Below are positions 44,445 through 52,879 of a stretch of DNA of 64,000 bases, piece by piece. This DNA is from Brochothrix campestris (GTDB lineage: Bacteria > Bacillota > Bacilli > Lactobacillales > Listeriaceae), in contig NZ_CP175511.1 in assembly GCF_046058945.1 (NCBI RefSeq), forward strand, positions 124,001-188,000, given 5' to 3'. The position numbers were made by a program, and so were the translations under genes. Numbering within the stretch: position 1 is the first letter of the stretch; the number at the start of each line of letters is the position of its first letter. The notes beneath the pieces were generated by a model, which saw only the letters and a program-made list of their open reading frames with translations, had not been told where the DNA came from and searched no databases.

Positions 44445-44642
44445 TAATAGTTTAAAGTGCTCGTAAAGAACTTGAACTAACGTTCACAGAAAAAGAAGTT
44501 TAATTCGACTTTGTCTACAATCTCAAAGGCTCGTGTTTCCTACTATAACAACATTTCTATTCAGTCTTATCATCTCGTAGACAAAGTCACTATAATATCA
44601 ATTCAAAGAAAATGAAGACTGTTTAGACTTTGTCTATACTCT
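44445..44642. repeat. Noncoding spacer with palindromic repeats
   Basis: No gene seen. GACTTTGTCTAC (44507-44518) is inverted as GTAGACAAAGTC (44577-44588) and partly repeated directly at 44626-44636. TAACAACATTTCTATTCAGTCT (44546-44567, shown in two parts elsewhere) recurs with one mismatch at 57406-57427. Confidence 0.6.
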
Positions 44643-44675
44643 GAAAGAAGTCCTAACGGACTTCTTTTTTTATGT
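44643..44675. terminator. Bidirectional terminator after the tRNA genes
   Basis: AAAGAAGTCC-TAAC-GGACTTCTTT followed by T residues, between the tRNA cluster and the convergent amidohydrolase gene. Confidence 0.85.
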
Positions 44676-44688
44676 TCAACTTTAATGT

Positions 44689-45843
44689 TCAAAGTTTTTT
44701 GAATGGGTGTTGCCCAGCAGCTAATGTTAATTGGAACAAGTAGTTAGTGATGGGAAGAAGGATGTTATCATCTGCTTTGAACTGTGGATGATGTAACGGA
44801 TAAGGACTGCCAGATCCAATAAAGACAAAGGCACCTGGAATAACTGTTTGGTAATTAGCAAAGTCTTCACCGATTGATAAAGGTTCCATTTTTTCTATTG
44901 TGAAACCATTTAATTCCGCTAGTTGGAGTGCAAAATCAGTTAATTCAGGGTGATTATTTGTCGCTGGGGAAAATTCTTCTACCCACTCTAATTCGATTAT
45001 GGCTTCGTTTGTGAAAGCTAGACCCGTTATTAGTTGTTGCATGCGTTGCTTGATAAGCTCGACAATTTTCGCATCAAAAGCACGTACTGTACCACTAAGA
45101 ACAACTTTTTCAGGAATGACATTTCGATTATTACCGCCATGAATTTGTGTAATGCTAACGACTGCATTCGTATTAGAAGGTAAAAAACGACTAATGATTG
45201 TTTGAAAAGCTGTAATTAATTGACTTGTAATGATAAATGGATCATTTCCTTCGTTTGGTTTCGCGGCATGTGAACCTCTACCAGTAATAGTAATATCAAA
45301 GGCATCAACCGAGGCCGTAACTGCCCCGTGACAACTTGCGACTGTCCCAAGAGGTAATGTAGGATCATTATGCCATCCAAATATCGCATCAGCCTTATTT
45401 AGTAGGCCTGTTTCTATAATAGCAGCAGCACCATATCCGATTTCTTCAGCAGGTTGAAAAACAAAGAGAATACGACCATAAATATTTCCAGTTTGTTTTT
45501 TTAGTTGGATGGCCGCGCCTAATAAAGCTGTGGTATGAAAATCATGGCCACATGCATGCATAATTCCATGTGATACCGAACGAAAAGCAACGTCATTCTC
45601 TTCTTGGATAGGAAGAGCGTCGATGTCCCCACGCAAGACGATGGTTGGACCAGGATAATCCCCGATTATTTCGGCAACAAGACCAGTAGCAAGAGTTAAT
45701 GGTAGAATGGTGATTTGATGGAGCTCAAGCTGTTCACGGATTTTATGTGTGGTTCTAACTTCTTTTTTTGAAAGCTCAGGATGGGCATGTAAATCGTGTC
45801 TAAATGAAATCAAAAATTGTTCGAATGTAGAATTACTAATCAT
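44689..45843 (-). CDS. M20-family amidohydrolase / amino-acid deacylase
   Basis: Zinc peptidase-like enzyme of the M20D group that hydrolyses N-acyl amino acids or similar amides. Motifs: LHAHPELSKKE at the N-terminus, LRGDIDALPI, HACGHDFHTT (metal-binding Cys and His), FQPAEEIGYGA (catalytic Glu), and LHHPQFKADD at the C-terminus. ATG 45843 follows AAGGAGG by 7 nt, so a longer reading to 45882 is rejected; 384 residues. The exact substrate (hippurate, diaminopimelate, indole-acetyl amino acid) cannot be told from sequence. Confidence 0.88.
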   Translation of the reverse strand: MISNSTFEQFLISFRHDLHAHPELSKKEVRTTHKIREQLELHQITILPLTLATGLVAEIIGDYPGPTIVLRGDIDALPIQEENDVAFRSVSHGIMHACGHDFHTTALLGAAIQLKKQTGNIYGRILFVFQPAEEIGYGAAAIIETGLLNKADAIFGWHNDPTLPLGTVASCHGAVTASVDAFDITITGRGSHAAKPNEGNDPFIITSQLITAFQTIISRFLPSNTNAVVSITQIHGGNNRNVIPEKVVLSGTVRAFDAKIVELIKQRMQQLITGLAFTNEAIIELEWVEEFSPATNNHPELTDFALQLAELNGFTIEKMEPLSIGEDFANYQTVIPGAFVFIGSGSPYPLHHPQFKADDNILLPITNYLFQLTLAAGQHPFKKL

Positions 45844-45987
45844 CAAAAAGCCTCCTTTAGTTATAGTTAATATTAGCGACAAAAGAGAGAATAGTCAATT
45901 TCATTTAAAGTAACTTACTTACTTTTTGTTAGACAAAAAGTAAGGTTTATGGTTTAATAGAAGAAGATAAAGAGTGGAGGAATCAAA

Positions 45988-46827
45988 ATGGATTTTAAAA
46001 GTGATATGATATTAGGAACAGTTGCTTTAAATATAAGTGATTTAAAAGCTTCGATTAGTTATTATACAGAAATAATTGGTTTAACGTTGTTATCTCAAAC
46101 GGAGAAGAGTGCTGAATTAGGTCTTAAGGATAATCGTTACCCATTGGTAAGATTAGAACAGGGTGTTGAAACTGAATCAAAAACAACACATGCTGGCTTA
46201 TATCACTTAGCTTTGTTATTGCCTACCCGTGAATCGTTAGCTCAGTTTATTTATAATCTGATTATCAATAAAAGAGAGATTGGTGGTGCGGGTGATCATC
46301 TCTATAGTGAAGCCTTTTATTTTACGGATCCCGATGGTAATGGGATTGAAATTTATGCGGATCGACCATATGAAACGTGGGACGTGCACGAAGATGGTTT
46401 AATTACAACAGCGACAAATGCGGTTAATGTTAATGATATTTTAAAAGAAATCAAGACACCGTTGTGGGAGGGCATGCCAGCTGGAACAATTATGGGACAT
46501 GTTCATCTGCAAGTGAGTGATATTGAATACACCAAGGCTTTCTATCATGACCTATTATCATTCAGTATTAAAACAATTATTCCACGAGCCTTATTTATGT
46601 CGCGGGGGCTCTATCATCATCAAATCGGCACAAATAATTGGATAGGACATACATTACCAGAACGACCACATACTGAGAGTGGGATGCTCTATTATACAAT
46701 GCGTTTTGCTGATGTTTCAAAAATAGTGAATTTGTTACAAGAGAAAAACTATCCAGTTGTAACAAACAAAGATGGATTTTTTGTTGCGGATCCAAACGGT
46801 ATTAAGATTAAATTAGAACAACAATGA
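45988..46827 (+). CDS. VOC (glyoxalase/dioxygenase) superfamily protein, two modules
   Basis: 279 residues made of tandem vicinal-oxygen-chelate domains. His and Glu ligands lie in TVALNISDLKASISYYTE, AGLYHLALLLP, FTDPDGNGIEIYADRP and GHVHLQVSDIEYTKAFY. This resembles CatE/YfiE-type ring-cleavage dioxygenases of Firmicutes, but the substrate is unknown. Monocistronic, divergent from the amidohydrolase. Confidence 0.8.
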   Translation: MDFKSDMILGTVALNISDLKASISYYTEIIGLTLLSQTEKSAELGLKDNRYPLVRLEQGVETESKTTHAGLYHLALLLPTRESLAQFIYNLIINKREIGGAGDHLYSEAFYFTDPDGNGIEIYADRPYETWDVHEDGLITTATNAVNVNDILKEIKTPLWEGMPAGTIMGHVHLQVSDIEYTKAFYHDLLSFSIKTIIPRALFMSRGLYHHQIGTNNWIGHTLPERPHTESGMLYYTMRFADVSKIVNLLQEKNYPVVTNKDGFFVADPNGIKIKLEQQ

Positions 46828-46932
46828 CAATAATGTCACCTTGTAGTGTCATATTGTAAGCTGAAGCAATGGTTACGTCTGAATTTGTCATGTATAGTAT
46901 AGATATAAACATACAGTAATGGAGGAAACGTA

Positions 46933-47289
46933 ATGAAATATCTTTTAAGTGTAATTGTTTTAGCGATTTTAGTCTTCGGTGGGTATAATTGGTACATGGG
47001 TCAATCAGAAGACTATTATGTTCAAATAACAAATGAAGGAACAAAAACAACACAGACAGATGGCAGTGAAACATACATTAACTACGAATACGAATTGCCG
47101 GGTTACAATGAAGCTGGAAAAGAAAAAAAACTCAAATTCATGGGATTTCAAGAGCGTCCACTAAAAATGAATCACTACTTAAAAGTCTCACAGTTTATTC
47201 ATAAAACCGGTGTCAAAACATACGAAGAAGTCGCTGAAAATGAAATTCCGAACGAGGCATTGAAGCAGTTACAAACAGGACGTAAGTAG
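46933..47289 (+). CDS. YxeA-family (DUF1093) small exported protein
   Basis: 118 residues. An N-terminal hydrophobic helix (LLSVIVLAILVFGGYNWYM) acts as signal anchor. The extracellular part has the YxeA pattern (DYYVQITNEG, YEYELPGYNEAGKEKKLKF, LKVSQFI). Such proteins form a small OB-like fold of unknown function, often next to ABC transporters, but no transporter is adjacent here. Confidence 0.85.
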   Translation: MKYLLSVIVLAILVFGGYNWYMGQSEDYYVQITNEGTKTTQTDGSETYINYEYELPGYNEAGKEKKLKFMGFQERPLKMNHYLKVSQFIHKTGVKTYEEVAENEIPNEALKQLQTGRK

Positions 47290-47302
47290 ATAGTAAGAAG
47301 CG

Positions 47303-47347
47303 AAAGAATAGTTTTTGTGAAACATTACAAAAAGCTATTCTTTTTGT
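47303..47347 (+). terminator. Terminator after yxeA-like gene
   Basis: An AAGAATAG...CTATTCTT stem extended by complementary T/A tracts, followed by a T run. Confidence 0.75.
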
Positions 47348-47440
47348 TTCGCTAATAGTGTAGAATAAAGATAAGTAGTAAATTAAAAAATATAATTTTT
47401 CGTTATATGATTCAAAAATGTTTTTAAGGAGGCGCATACG

Positions 47441-47707
47441 ATGGTTAGGAAAAAATGGAAACGCAATGAATTGTTAGAAATTTTAGACAATGAGTTTTTA
47501 TCCACGCAAGAAGTCCTAGATACATTGCAAATCACAAAACAAGCGCTTTACTCACTTGTGCTACGTAATAAGATTGAACAGGTGCGAAAAGGCAGTGTGA
47601 AACTCTATTTTAGATCAGATATTGAAAAAAGACTTATTGAACAAGAAGCGTTGCGTAAAAAATACCGTCCCTATGATTTCAAAGAGTCATCAAAAGAAAA
47701 GGTATAA
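47441..47707 (+). CDS. Small helix-turn-helix (MerR/excisionase-like) protein
   Basis: 88 residues. FLSTQEVLDTLQITKQALYSLVLRNKIEQVRKG reads as a winged HTH of the excisionase/MerR type (positions about 16-48); a basic tail follows. It starts behind AAGGAGG and has its own terminator. Targets are unknown. There is no recombinase nearby, so an excisionase role is not supported. Confidence 0.65.
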   Translation: MVRKKWKRNELLEILDNEFLSTQEVLDTLQITKQALYSLVLRNKIEQVRKGSVKLYFRSDIEKRLIEQEALRKKYRPYDFKESSKEKV

Positions 47708-47721
47708 TCATACATATCCAC

Positions 47722-47754
47722 GTTGCCATGAAGTTTTATTGGCAACTTTTTTTA
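47722..47754 (+). terminator. Terminator after the small HTH gene
   Basis: GTTGCCA and TGGCAAC enclose a short loop, followed by seven T residues. Confidence 0.85.
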
Positions 47755-47841
47755 TTCATGGTTGCATAATAATACGCTATAATTGAATAAAAAACCGTTT
47801 TAGTGTAGGGTTGAAATAGGAAGAAGATAGGGGGTATTCAG

Positions 47842-48825
47842 ATGGTAACCATAAATGGGTTAATTTCAGATACACAACTTACTGAAAGTAGTATTTTGGC
47901 GATTGTAGAGTTAGCATTCAAGCTAAAGGCACAAAAAAAGGCAGGCAAAGGTCGGCCATTACTAGCGGGTAAAAATATAGCGTTATTATTTGAAAAAACT
48001 TCAACACGGACACGGGCGGCGTTCACAGTAGCTGCCAACGATTTGGGCGCACATCCAGAATATTTAGGTCAGTCTGACATTCAATTTGGTAAAAAGGAGT
48101 CGTTAGAGGATACGGCTAAAGTGTTAGGTCGGATGTTTGACGGAATTGAGTACCGTGGTTCGAATCATGCGGTTGTTGAAGGATTAGCGAAGCATGCAGG
48201 TGTACCAGTTTGGAATGGTTTAACAGATAAATGGCATCCGACGCAAATGTTTGCTGATTTATTGACGATGAAAGAACATTTTGGTTATTTGAAAGGTCTC
48301 ACGGTTTGTTTTGTTGGGGATGGTCGTAACAATGTGGCGAATAGTTTAACGATAGGGTGTTTAAAGGTCGGAATCAATGTGATGATTTTGGCACCGAAAA
48401 AATTGCAACCAGATGTAGAGCTTACAGAATTAGCACAACAATGTGCCAAGAAATCAGGGGCGAGTTACTTTATCACTGAGGAACAATCTGCTTTAAACAC
48501 AGTTGATGTAGTATACACTGATGTTTGGGTATCGATGGGCGAAGAGTCGCTTTACGAAGAGCGCATCACTTTATTACATAAATACCAAGTCAATCAAACA
48601 CTAATGGATAAAACGGGCAAAAACAGCATTTTCCTCCATTGTTTACCAGCGTTTCATGATTTAGAAACAACCGTCGCTCAAAAAATCCAACGACAGTATG
48701 GCTTGAGTGAATTAGAAGTTAGTGATGAGGTTTTCCGATCAGAAGCATCGCTAGTGTATGACCAAGCAGAAAATCGGTTGCATACGATCAAGGCGATAAT
48801 GGTAGCTAGCTATTATACAATCTGA
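47842..48825 (+). CDS. argF: Ornithine carbamoyltransferase family protein
   Basis: 327 residues with the carbamoyl-phosphate motif EKTSTRTRAAF, the HPTQMFADLLTM loop, and the ornithine-binding HCLPAFHD near residue 271. The enzyme interconverts ornithine plus carbamoyl phosphate and citrulline plus phosphate. No arginine biosynthesis or arginine deiminase genes are adjacent, so anabolic versus catabolic (ArcB) use, or a putrescine preference, cannot be decided. Single gene with its own terminator. Confidence 0.85.
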   Translation: MVTINGLISDTQLTESSILAIVELAFKLKAQKKAGKGRPLLAGKNIALLFEKTSTRTRAAFTVAANDLGAHPEYLGQSDIQFGKKESLEDTAKVLGRMFDGIEYRGSNHAVVEGLAKHAGVPVWNGLTDKWHPTQMFADLLTMKEHFGYLKGLTVCFVGDGRNNVANSLTIGCLKVGINVMILAPKKLQPDVELTELAQQCAKKSGASYFITEEQSALNTVDVVYTDVWVSMGEESLYEERITLLHKYQVNQTLMDKTGKNSIFLHCLPAFHDLETTVAQKIQRQYGLSELEVSDEVFRSEASLVYDQAENRLHTIKAIMVASYYTI

Positions 48826-48896
48826 CAGTTCTCTACAAGATAACAGGGTATTGTATCAACAGTGACGATAGAGAACAGCATTTAACTTCAGTCTCC

Positions 48897-48923
48897 GACC
48901 AACCGCAGGGTTGGTCTTTTTTT
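48897..48923 (+). terminator. Terminator after the carbamoyltransferase gene
   Basis: GACCAACC-GCAG-GGTTGGTC followed by seven T residues. Confidence 0.92.
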
Positions 48924-49014
48924 GATGTGCTTTTCACAAATGAAATCACGTTACGCGCTATAGACCACGTGTTATAATAAAGATATTGAATTTGATGTAG
49001 AGGAAGATGAAAAA

Positions 49015-49839
49015 ATGGGAGTATTATCAGAAGTGAGTCATTGCGGTTGGCTCAATGATGCCGAGCCACTAGCCATAACGAGTGCATTAACGTCTTTTGC
49101 AGTGGATGATGTTTTAAGTGAGGCTGTTGGAAAACAAGCAGAGCAAGCAGCTATGCTACATTCATGGGCGCATCAGCCAACGGTGGTTGTCGGCATCCAA
49201 GATCAACGTCTGCCATATTTTAAAGAGGCTGTTCGTTTTTTAAAGGATGCTGGCTATGACGTTGTCATGCGTAATTCTGGAGGGTTGGCGGTTGTATTGG
49301 ATGAAGGTGTCTATAACTTATCATTATTGATAAACCTACCATTGGGAATCAATGAAGGATATGAACTGATGCAGGCTTTGATTCAACAGCTGTTCAGTGA
49401 TTTAACGGATCAAATCGTCGCGAAGGAAATTCCTCAATCGTATTGTCCAGGAAGCTATGACTTAAGTATCGATGGTAAAAAATTTGCGGGTATCTCACAA
49501 AGACGTGCCAATGGTGCGATTGCTGTCCAAATTTACTTGAGTATTACGGGGGATCAAACGAAGCGAGCTAACCTAATTCGTGATTTTTATGCAATCGGTC
49601 GTCGTGGTGAAGAAACACGTCTCACTTATCCAGAGGTGGATAGTCGTGTGATGGCAACGCTCACGGACTTACTACAAACATCACTGACCTTAGGTGCAGT
49701 AAATGAACGATTAGTGACAGCGCTAAATCAAGCAGGTTGCCAACTGACTAGTCGGGTCTTAACAGCCGCAGAACATGAGCGTTTTCGGGTTTTTAACGAC
49801 CGGTTAGCGAAACGAAATGAACAAATTAAAACGTATTAA
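49015..49839 (+). CDS. lipL: Octanoyl/lipoyl protein transferase, LipL-like
   Basis: BPL/LplA/LipB-fold enzyme, 274 residues. The motif MRNSGGLAVVLDEGVYNLS corresponds to the RRxSGGxxVxHD family block. The segment YCPGSYDLSIDGKKFAGISQRR has the cysteine expected for LipL, which moves an octanoyl or lipoyl group from GcvH to E2 subunits. No separate adenylation signature is apparent. The upstream promoter has an extended -10 (TG-T-TATAAT, 48970-48978). The HD gene starts 21 nt after the stop. Confidence 0.78.
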   Translation: MGVLSEVSHCGWLNDAEPLAITSALTSFAVDDVLSEAVGKQAEQAAMLHSWAHQPTVVVGIQDQRLPYFKEAVRFLKDAGYDVVMRNSGGLAVVLDEGVYNLSLLINLPLGINEGYELMQALIQQLFSDLTDQIVAKEIPQSYCPGSYDLSIDGKKFAGISQRRANGAIAVQIYLSITGDQTKRANLIRDFYAIGRRGEETRLTYPEVDSRVMATLTDLLQTSLTLGAVNERLVTALNQAGCQLTSRVLTAAEHERFRVFNDRLAKRNEQIKTY

Positions 49840-49860
49840 TAAGCCAAAGGAGTGAGTTGT

Positions 49861-51168
49861 ATGATAGGAAAATTAAAGGAAGAAAAAGTAATTAAAGATC
49901 CGATTCATCGCTACATTCATGTGCAGGATAAATTGATTTGGGCATTAATCCAGACGAAAGAGATGCAACGCTTACGTCGAGTGCAACAATTGGGAATGAC
50001 TAATTTAACGTTTCCGACAGCAGAGCATAGTCGGTTTACTCACTCGTTGGGCGTGTATGAAATTATGCGACGGATTATAGCTACTGATGAAACAGCGTCT
50101 GGGTGGCAATTGAAAGCGCAGCGTGAAGAGTACTTGCTTGCCTTAGCGGCAGCCTTATTGCATGATGTTGGACACGGCCCTTTTTCGCATACGTTTGAAG
50201 CGGTGTTTGGAACGGATCATGAAGCGTATACAAAAGCAATTATCATGGATGAAACAACTGAGGTGCATCGAGTGTTAGCACAAGTGCATGCTGATTTCCC
50301 GTTGAAAGTATCACAGGTCATTGATAAATCTTACAGTAACCAAGTGATTGTACATCTGATATCGAGCCAAATCGATGCGGATCGGATGGATTATTTATTG
50401 CGTGATGCTTATGCAACGGGTGTAAGTTATGGGACGTTTGATATTGAACGGATTTTACGAGTGATGATGCCTTATCAAAATGCGGTGGTGATTGAAGCTA
50501 AAGGGATGCACGCAGTAGAAGACTACGTAATTAGCCGATACCAAATGTATATGCAAGTTTATTTCCATCCAGTCACCCGCAGTGCCGAAGTGATTGTCAA
50601 CAAAATATTCAAACGTGCGATTGCACTGCATCAACAAGGCTACGCGTTTAAGCAAGAGCCGCTGTTGCTACAGGCTTTTTTTGAAAAAACAGAGATGCTC
50701 AACGACTATTTGAAATTAGATGACGGCGTGATGCGTTATCATTTTTTAATCTGGCAAGATGAAAACGATACGATATTAAGTGATTTATGTCAACGTTTTA
50801 TGAATCGTCGGCTTTTTAAATACTGTGCGTATAACCCTGAGACGGACACTGTTTTTTATGAGCAATTAGCAGATGCGTATCGTGAAATCGGCTATAATCC
50901 AACTTATTATTTACAGGTGCAGTCATCGAGTGATTTACCTTATGATTTGTACCGACCGGGAGAAAATCAACGGCTCCCAATTAATATTAAACAAAAAGAT
51001 GGTCAGTTAGTTGAATTGTCGGTGTGTTCGCCACTCGTCAAGGCTATTAGTGGTAAAACGAAAACAAGCGTTAAATTGTATTATCCGGATGTATCCGAAT
51101 TAAGAGCTTCAGCTAAACAAAAAGAGGAGCTGCACCAGTTAGTAATGCAGCACTGTTCCAATAAATAA
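49861..51168 (+). CDS. HD-domain phosphohydrolase (YwfO-like)
   Basis: 435 residues. Metal-binding HD motif: EHSRFTHSLGVYE, then LLHDVGHGPFSHTFE and the distal D in SSQIDADRMDYLLRDA. Similar to dNTP triphosphohydrolase-like proteins (YwfO), which cleave dNTPs. ATG 49861 lies 8 nt after AAGGAG; the GTG at 49852 overlaps the RBS. Probably co-transcribed with the LipL-like gene and the small ORF downstream. Confidence 0.88.
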   Translation: MIGKLKEEKVIKDPIHRYIHVQDKLIWALIQTKEMQRLRRVQQLGMTNLTFPTAEHSRFTHSLGVYEIMRRIIATDETASGWQLKAQREEYLLALAAALLHDVGHGPFSHTFEAVFGTDHEAYTKAIIMDETTEVHRVLAQVHADFPLKVSQVIDKSYSNQVIVHLISSQIDADRMDYLLRDAYATGVSYGTFDIERILRVMMPYQNAVVIEAKGMHAVEDYVISRYQMYMQVYFHPVTRSAEVIVNKIFKRAIALHQQGYAFKQEPLLLQAFFEKTEMLNDYLKLDDGVMRYHFLIWQDENDTILSDLCQRFMNRRLFKYCAYNPETDTVFYEQLADAYREIGYNPTYYLQVQSSSDLPYDLYRPGENQRLPINIKQKDGQLVELSVCSPLVKAISGKTKTSVKLYYPDVSELRASAKQKEELHQLVMQHCSNK

Positions 51169-51181
51169 GAGGTGACCGAAA

Positions 51182-51598
51182 ATGAGTCGAAAAAAAACGC
51201 CGCAAACATACGGCACGATTAATAATACAAACACGCTACGTAGTTTACGGATGGATCCGAAGTATCAATTAGAAGCGGATTTATGGGAAGAACAACAAAT
51301 ACAAACGAAGCAAGAACCGGTGCAGTCACAAAAAATAGTAGCTTTGCCAACAGCGCAAACACAGTTGGACCGTATTTTAAAAACGGTGCCACTGATCTAT
51401 CGAATGGAGCAGCTGACACTATTAGGTTCACGTATATTAGCGGAGCAACAACAAAAAAACGTCTCGTTGAGAGTACAAGATGTCTTGAGTCTTTTGCAAC
51501 TGTTAGAAAATGACGGGAAAAGTCCCAGGGTGTCGGAATTAGTACAGACACAACGGATAGCGTTGTTAGCGGGCGTTATTCAACGGTTAATTAAATGA
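51182..51598 (+). CDS. Conserved-looking small protein of unknown function
   Basis: 138 residues, soluble, with a disordered polar N-terminus (about 1-55) and a helical C-terminal half (LLGSRILAEQQQKNVSLRVQDVLSLLQLL). It has a start 13 nt after the HD gene with a GAGGTGA RBS. I do not recognise a family. The operon position could link it to HD-protein function. Confidence 0.6.
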   Translation: MSRKKTPQTYGTINNTNTLRSLRMDPKYQLEADLWEEQQIQTKQEPVQSQKIVALPTAQTQLDRILKTVPLIYRMEQLTLLGSRILAEQQQKNVSLRVQDVLSLLQLLENDGKSPRVSELVQTQRIALLAGVIQRLIK

Positions 51599-51680
51599 AA
51601 AACAGCCACTCGTAAGTGACTGTTACAGACTGTATAAAAACTCAAATTGGTTCTTGAGCATTTAGCCGCTATTGAAAGAG

Positions 51681-52048
51681 CTGCTTTCACTTTTATTCCT
51701 CTAGTTAAAGCAACTCATAAATTTCAAGCTCGATGCCCGCGACGGAAAATAGCCGCTATCATTTCCCTTCCAAGTTGTTTGCTTCTATGCAGTTGCTTTC
51801 ACTTTTAGTTATCCAGTTCAAGCAACCAGAAGCTGTCAACTTTCAGAAAAATGTCAGCGACGGAAAATAGCCGCTATCATTTCCCTTCCAAATTGTTTGC
51901 TTCTAAACGGTTGCTTTCACTTTTAGTTATCCAGTTCAAGCAACCAGAAGCTGTCAACTTTCAGAAAAATGTCAGCGACGGAAAATAGCCGCTATCATTT
52001 CCCTTCCAAGTTGTTCGCTTCTAAACGGTTGCTTTCACTTTTAGTACT
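51681..52048. repeat. Tandem array of structured 118-bp repeats
   Basis: Units begin with TTGCTTTCACTTTTA at 51793, 51911 and 52029 (the last truncated to about 20 bp by the tautomerase gene end). A diverged 112-bp unit begins at 51681. Each full unit holds GGTTGCTT-N21-AAGCAACC and a second hairpin GGAAAATAGCCGCTATCATTTCC (stem in two halves). No ORF. Confidence 0.85.
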
Positions 52049-52233
52049 TAACTATCGCTTTTTAAAACACCAGCAACTGCGTAATTTGTTTTCGACATTT
52101 CTTCGAGAATAATATGAATGTTTTCTTTTGGTGCATTAGCAGTGCGTGAAATTGCTTCAGTTACCTCTTTGACAAGTGCACTTTTTTGTTCATTTGTACG
52201 GCCTTCAATGAGTTTAATTGTTACGATGGGCAT
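52048..52233 (-). CDS. 4-oxalocrotonate tautomerase family protein
   Basis: 61-residue enzyme with the N-terminal catalytic proline exposed after Met removal (MPIVTIKLIEGR). ATG 52233 lies 6 nt after AGGAGG, so the upstream ATG at 52239 is not used. A conserved Arg (about residue 11) and the IHIILEEM segment fit the family. It keto-enol isomerises small 2-oxo acids; the physiological substrate is unknown. Its 3' end abuts the repeat array. Confidence 0.9.
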   Translation of the reverse strand: MPIVTIKLIEGRTNEQKSALVKEVTEAISRTANAPKENIHIILEEMSKTNYAVAGVLKSDS

Positions 52234-52420
52234 AGACATCCTCCTAATAACTTAAAGATAACTTAAATATACGCTAAAAAGGGCTGGAATTAAAGAGCAA
52301 TGGCTTGAAAATGATGACAAGTTAATGACGAGAATCAATTTAAATTTGAATAAACAATCAAAAAGCGATTAAACTATGATAAAATGGCTTATGGTATTGT
52401 TTTTAGGAGGAGTCGATTAC

Positions 52421-52879
52421 ATGACAAATAAAAACAATGAAATGAAGCGACAGCCTGTTAAAATTAATCTTGTAACAGAGATTACGGGAGAACAGGAAGA
52501 AAAAGTCGCACAGTTCTTTGATGGTAGCGTCTATGAAGACGAAGAAAATTTATATCTTAGATACAATGAATATATCAATGGGAATGAAGTGCGCACAACG
52601 ATTAAACTCGCTGCTGAACAAGCGTTAATTATTCGTCGTGGGGCCATCAATATGAATTTACCCATTATTCCAGAAACAACAGCTGTGGGAACGTATGAAA
52701 CGAGCCAAGGCAAGATGCGGATGGTGACAAAACGTACGTTGATTCACCGCAAACAAGTCAGTGATCGTATTTATCAAATTGAGATACGTTATGAGTTATA
52801 CAGTGAAGATGAGCAGTACCGAATGGGCGTCTTTAAGATGAAGTACAGAATTGAGGAGGAAGAAAAAAATGAGCATTAA
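52421..52879 (+). CDS. DUF1934 family beta-barrel protein (YwiB-like)
   Basis: 152 residues from the ATG behind TTTAGGAGG; a longer frame from 52376 has no RBS. All-beta pattern with GTYETSQGKMRMVTKRT and LYSEDEQYRMGVFKMKYRI, as in YwiB, a calycin-like fold of unknown function. It overlaps the argS start by 11 nt. The ywiB-argS-rpoE order is conserved in Bacilli. Confidence 0.82.
   Translation: MTNKNNEMKRQPVKINLVTEITGEQEEKVAQFFDGSVYEDEENLYLRYNEYINGNEVRTTIKLAAEQALIIRRGAINMNLPIIPETTAVGTYETSQGKMRMVTKRTLIHRKQVSDRIYQIEIRYELYSEDEQYRMGVFKMKYRIEEEEKNEH

Noticed and set aside
47441..47707. Excisionase of a second mobile element
   Set aside because: The HTH is excisionase-like but no recombinase or att repeat lies near, and the gene has its own promoter region and terminator.
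51681..52048. CRISPR array
   Set aside because: The repeats are 118 bp and contiguous without unique spacers, there are only a few units, and no cas genes are present.
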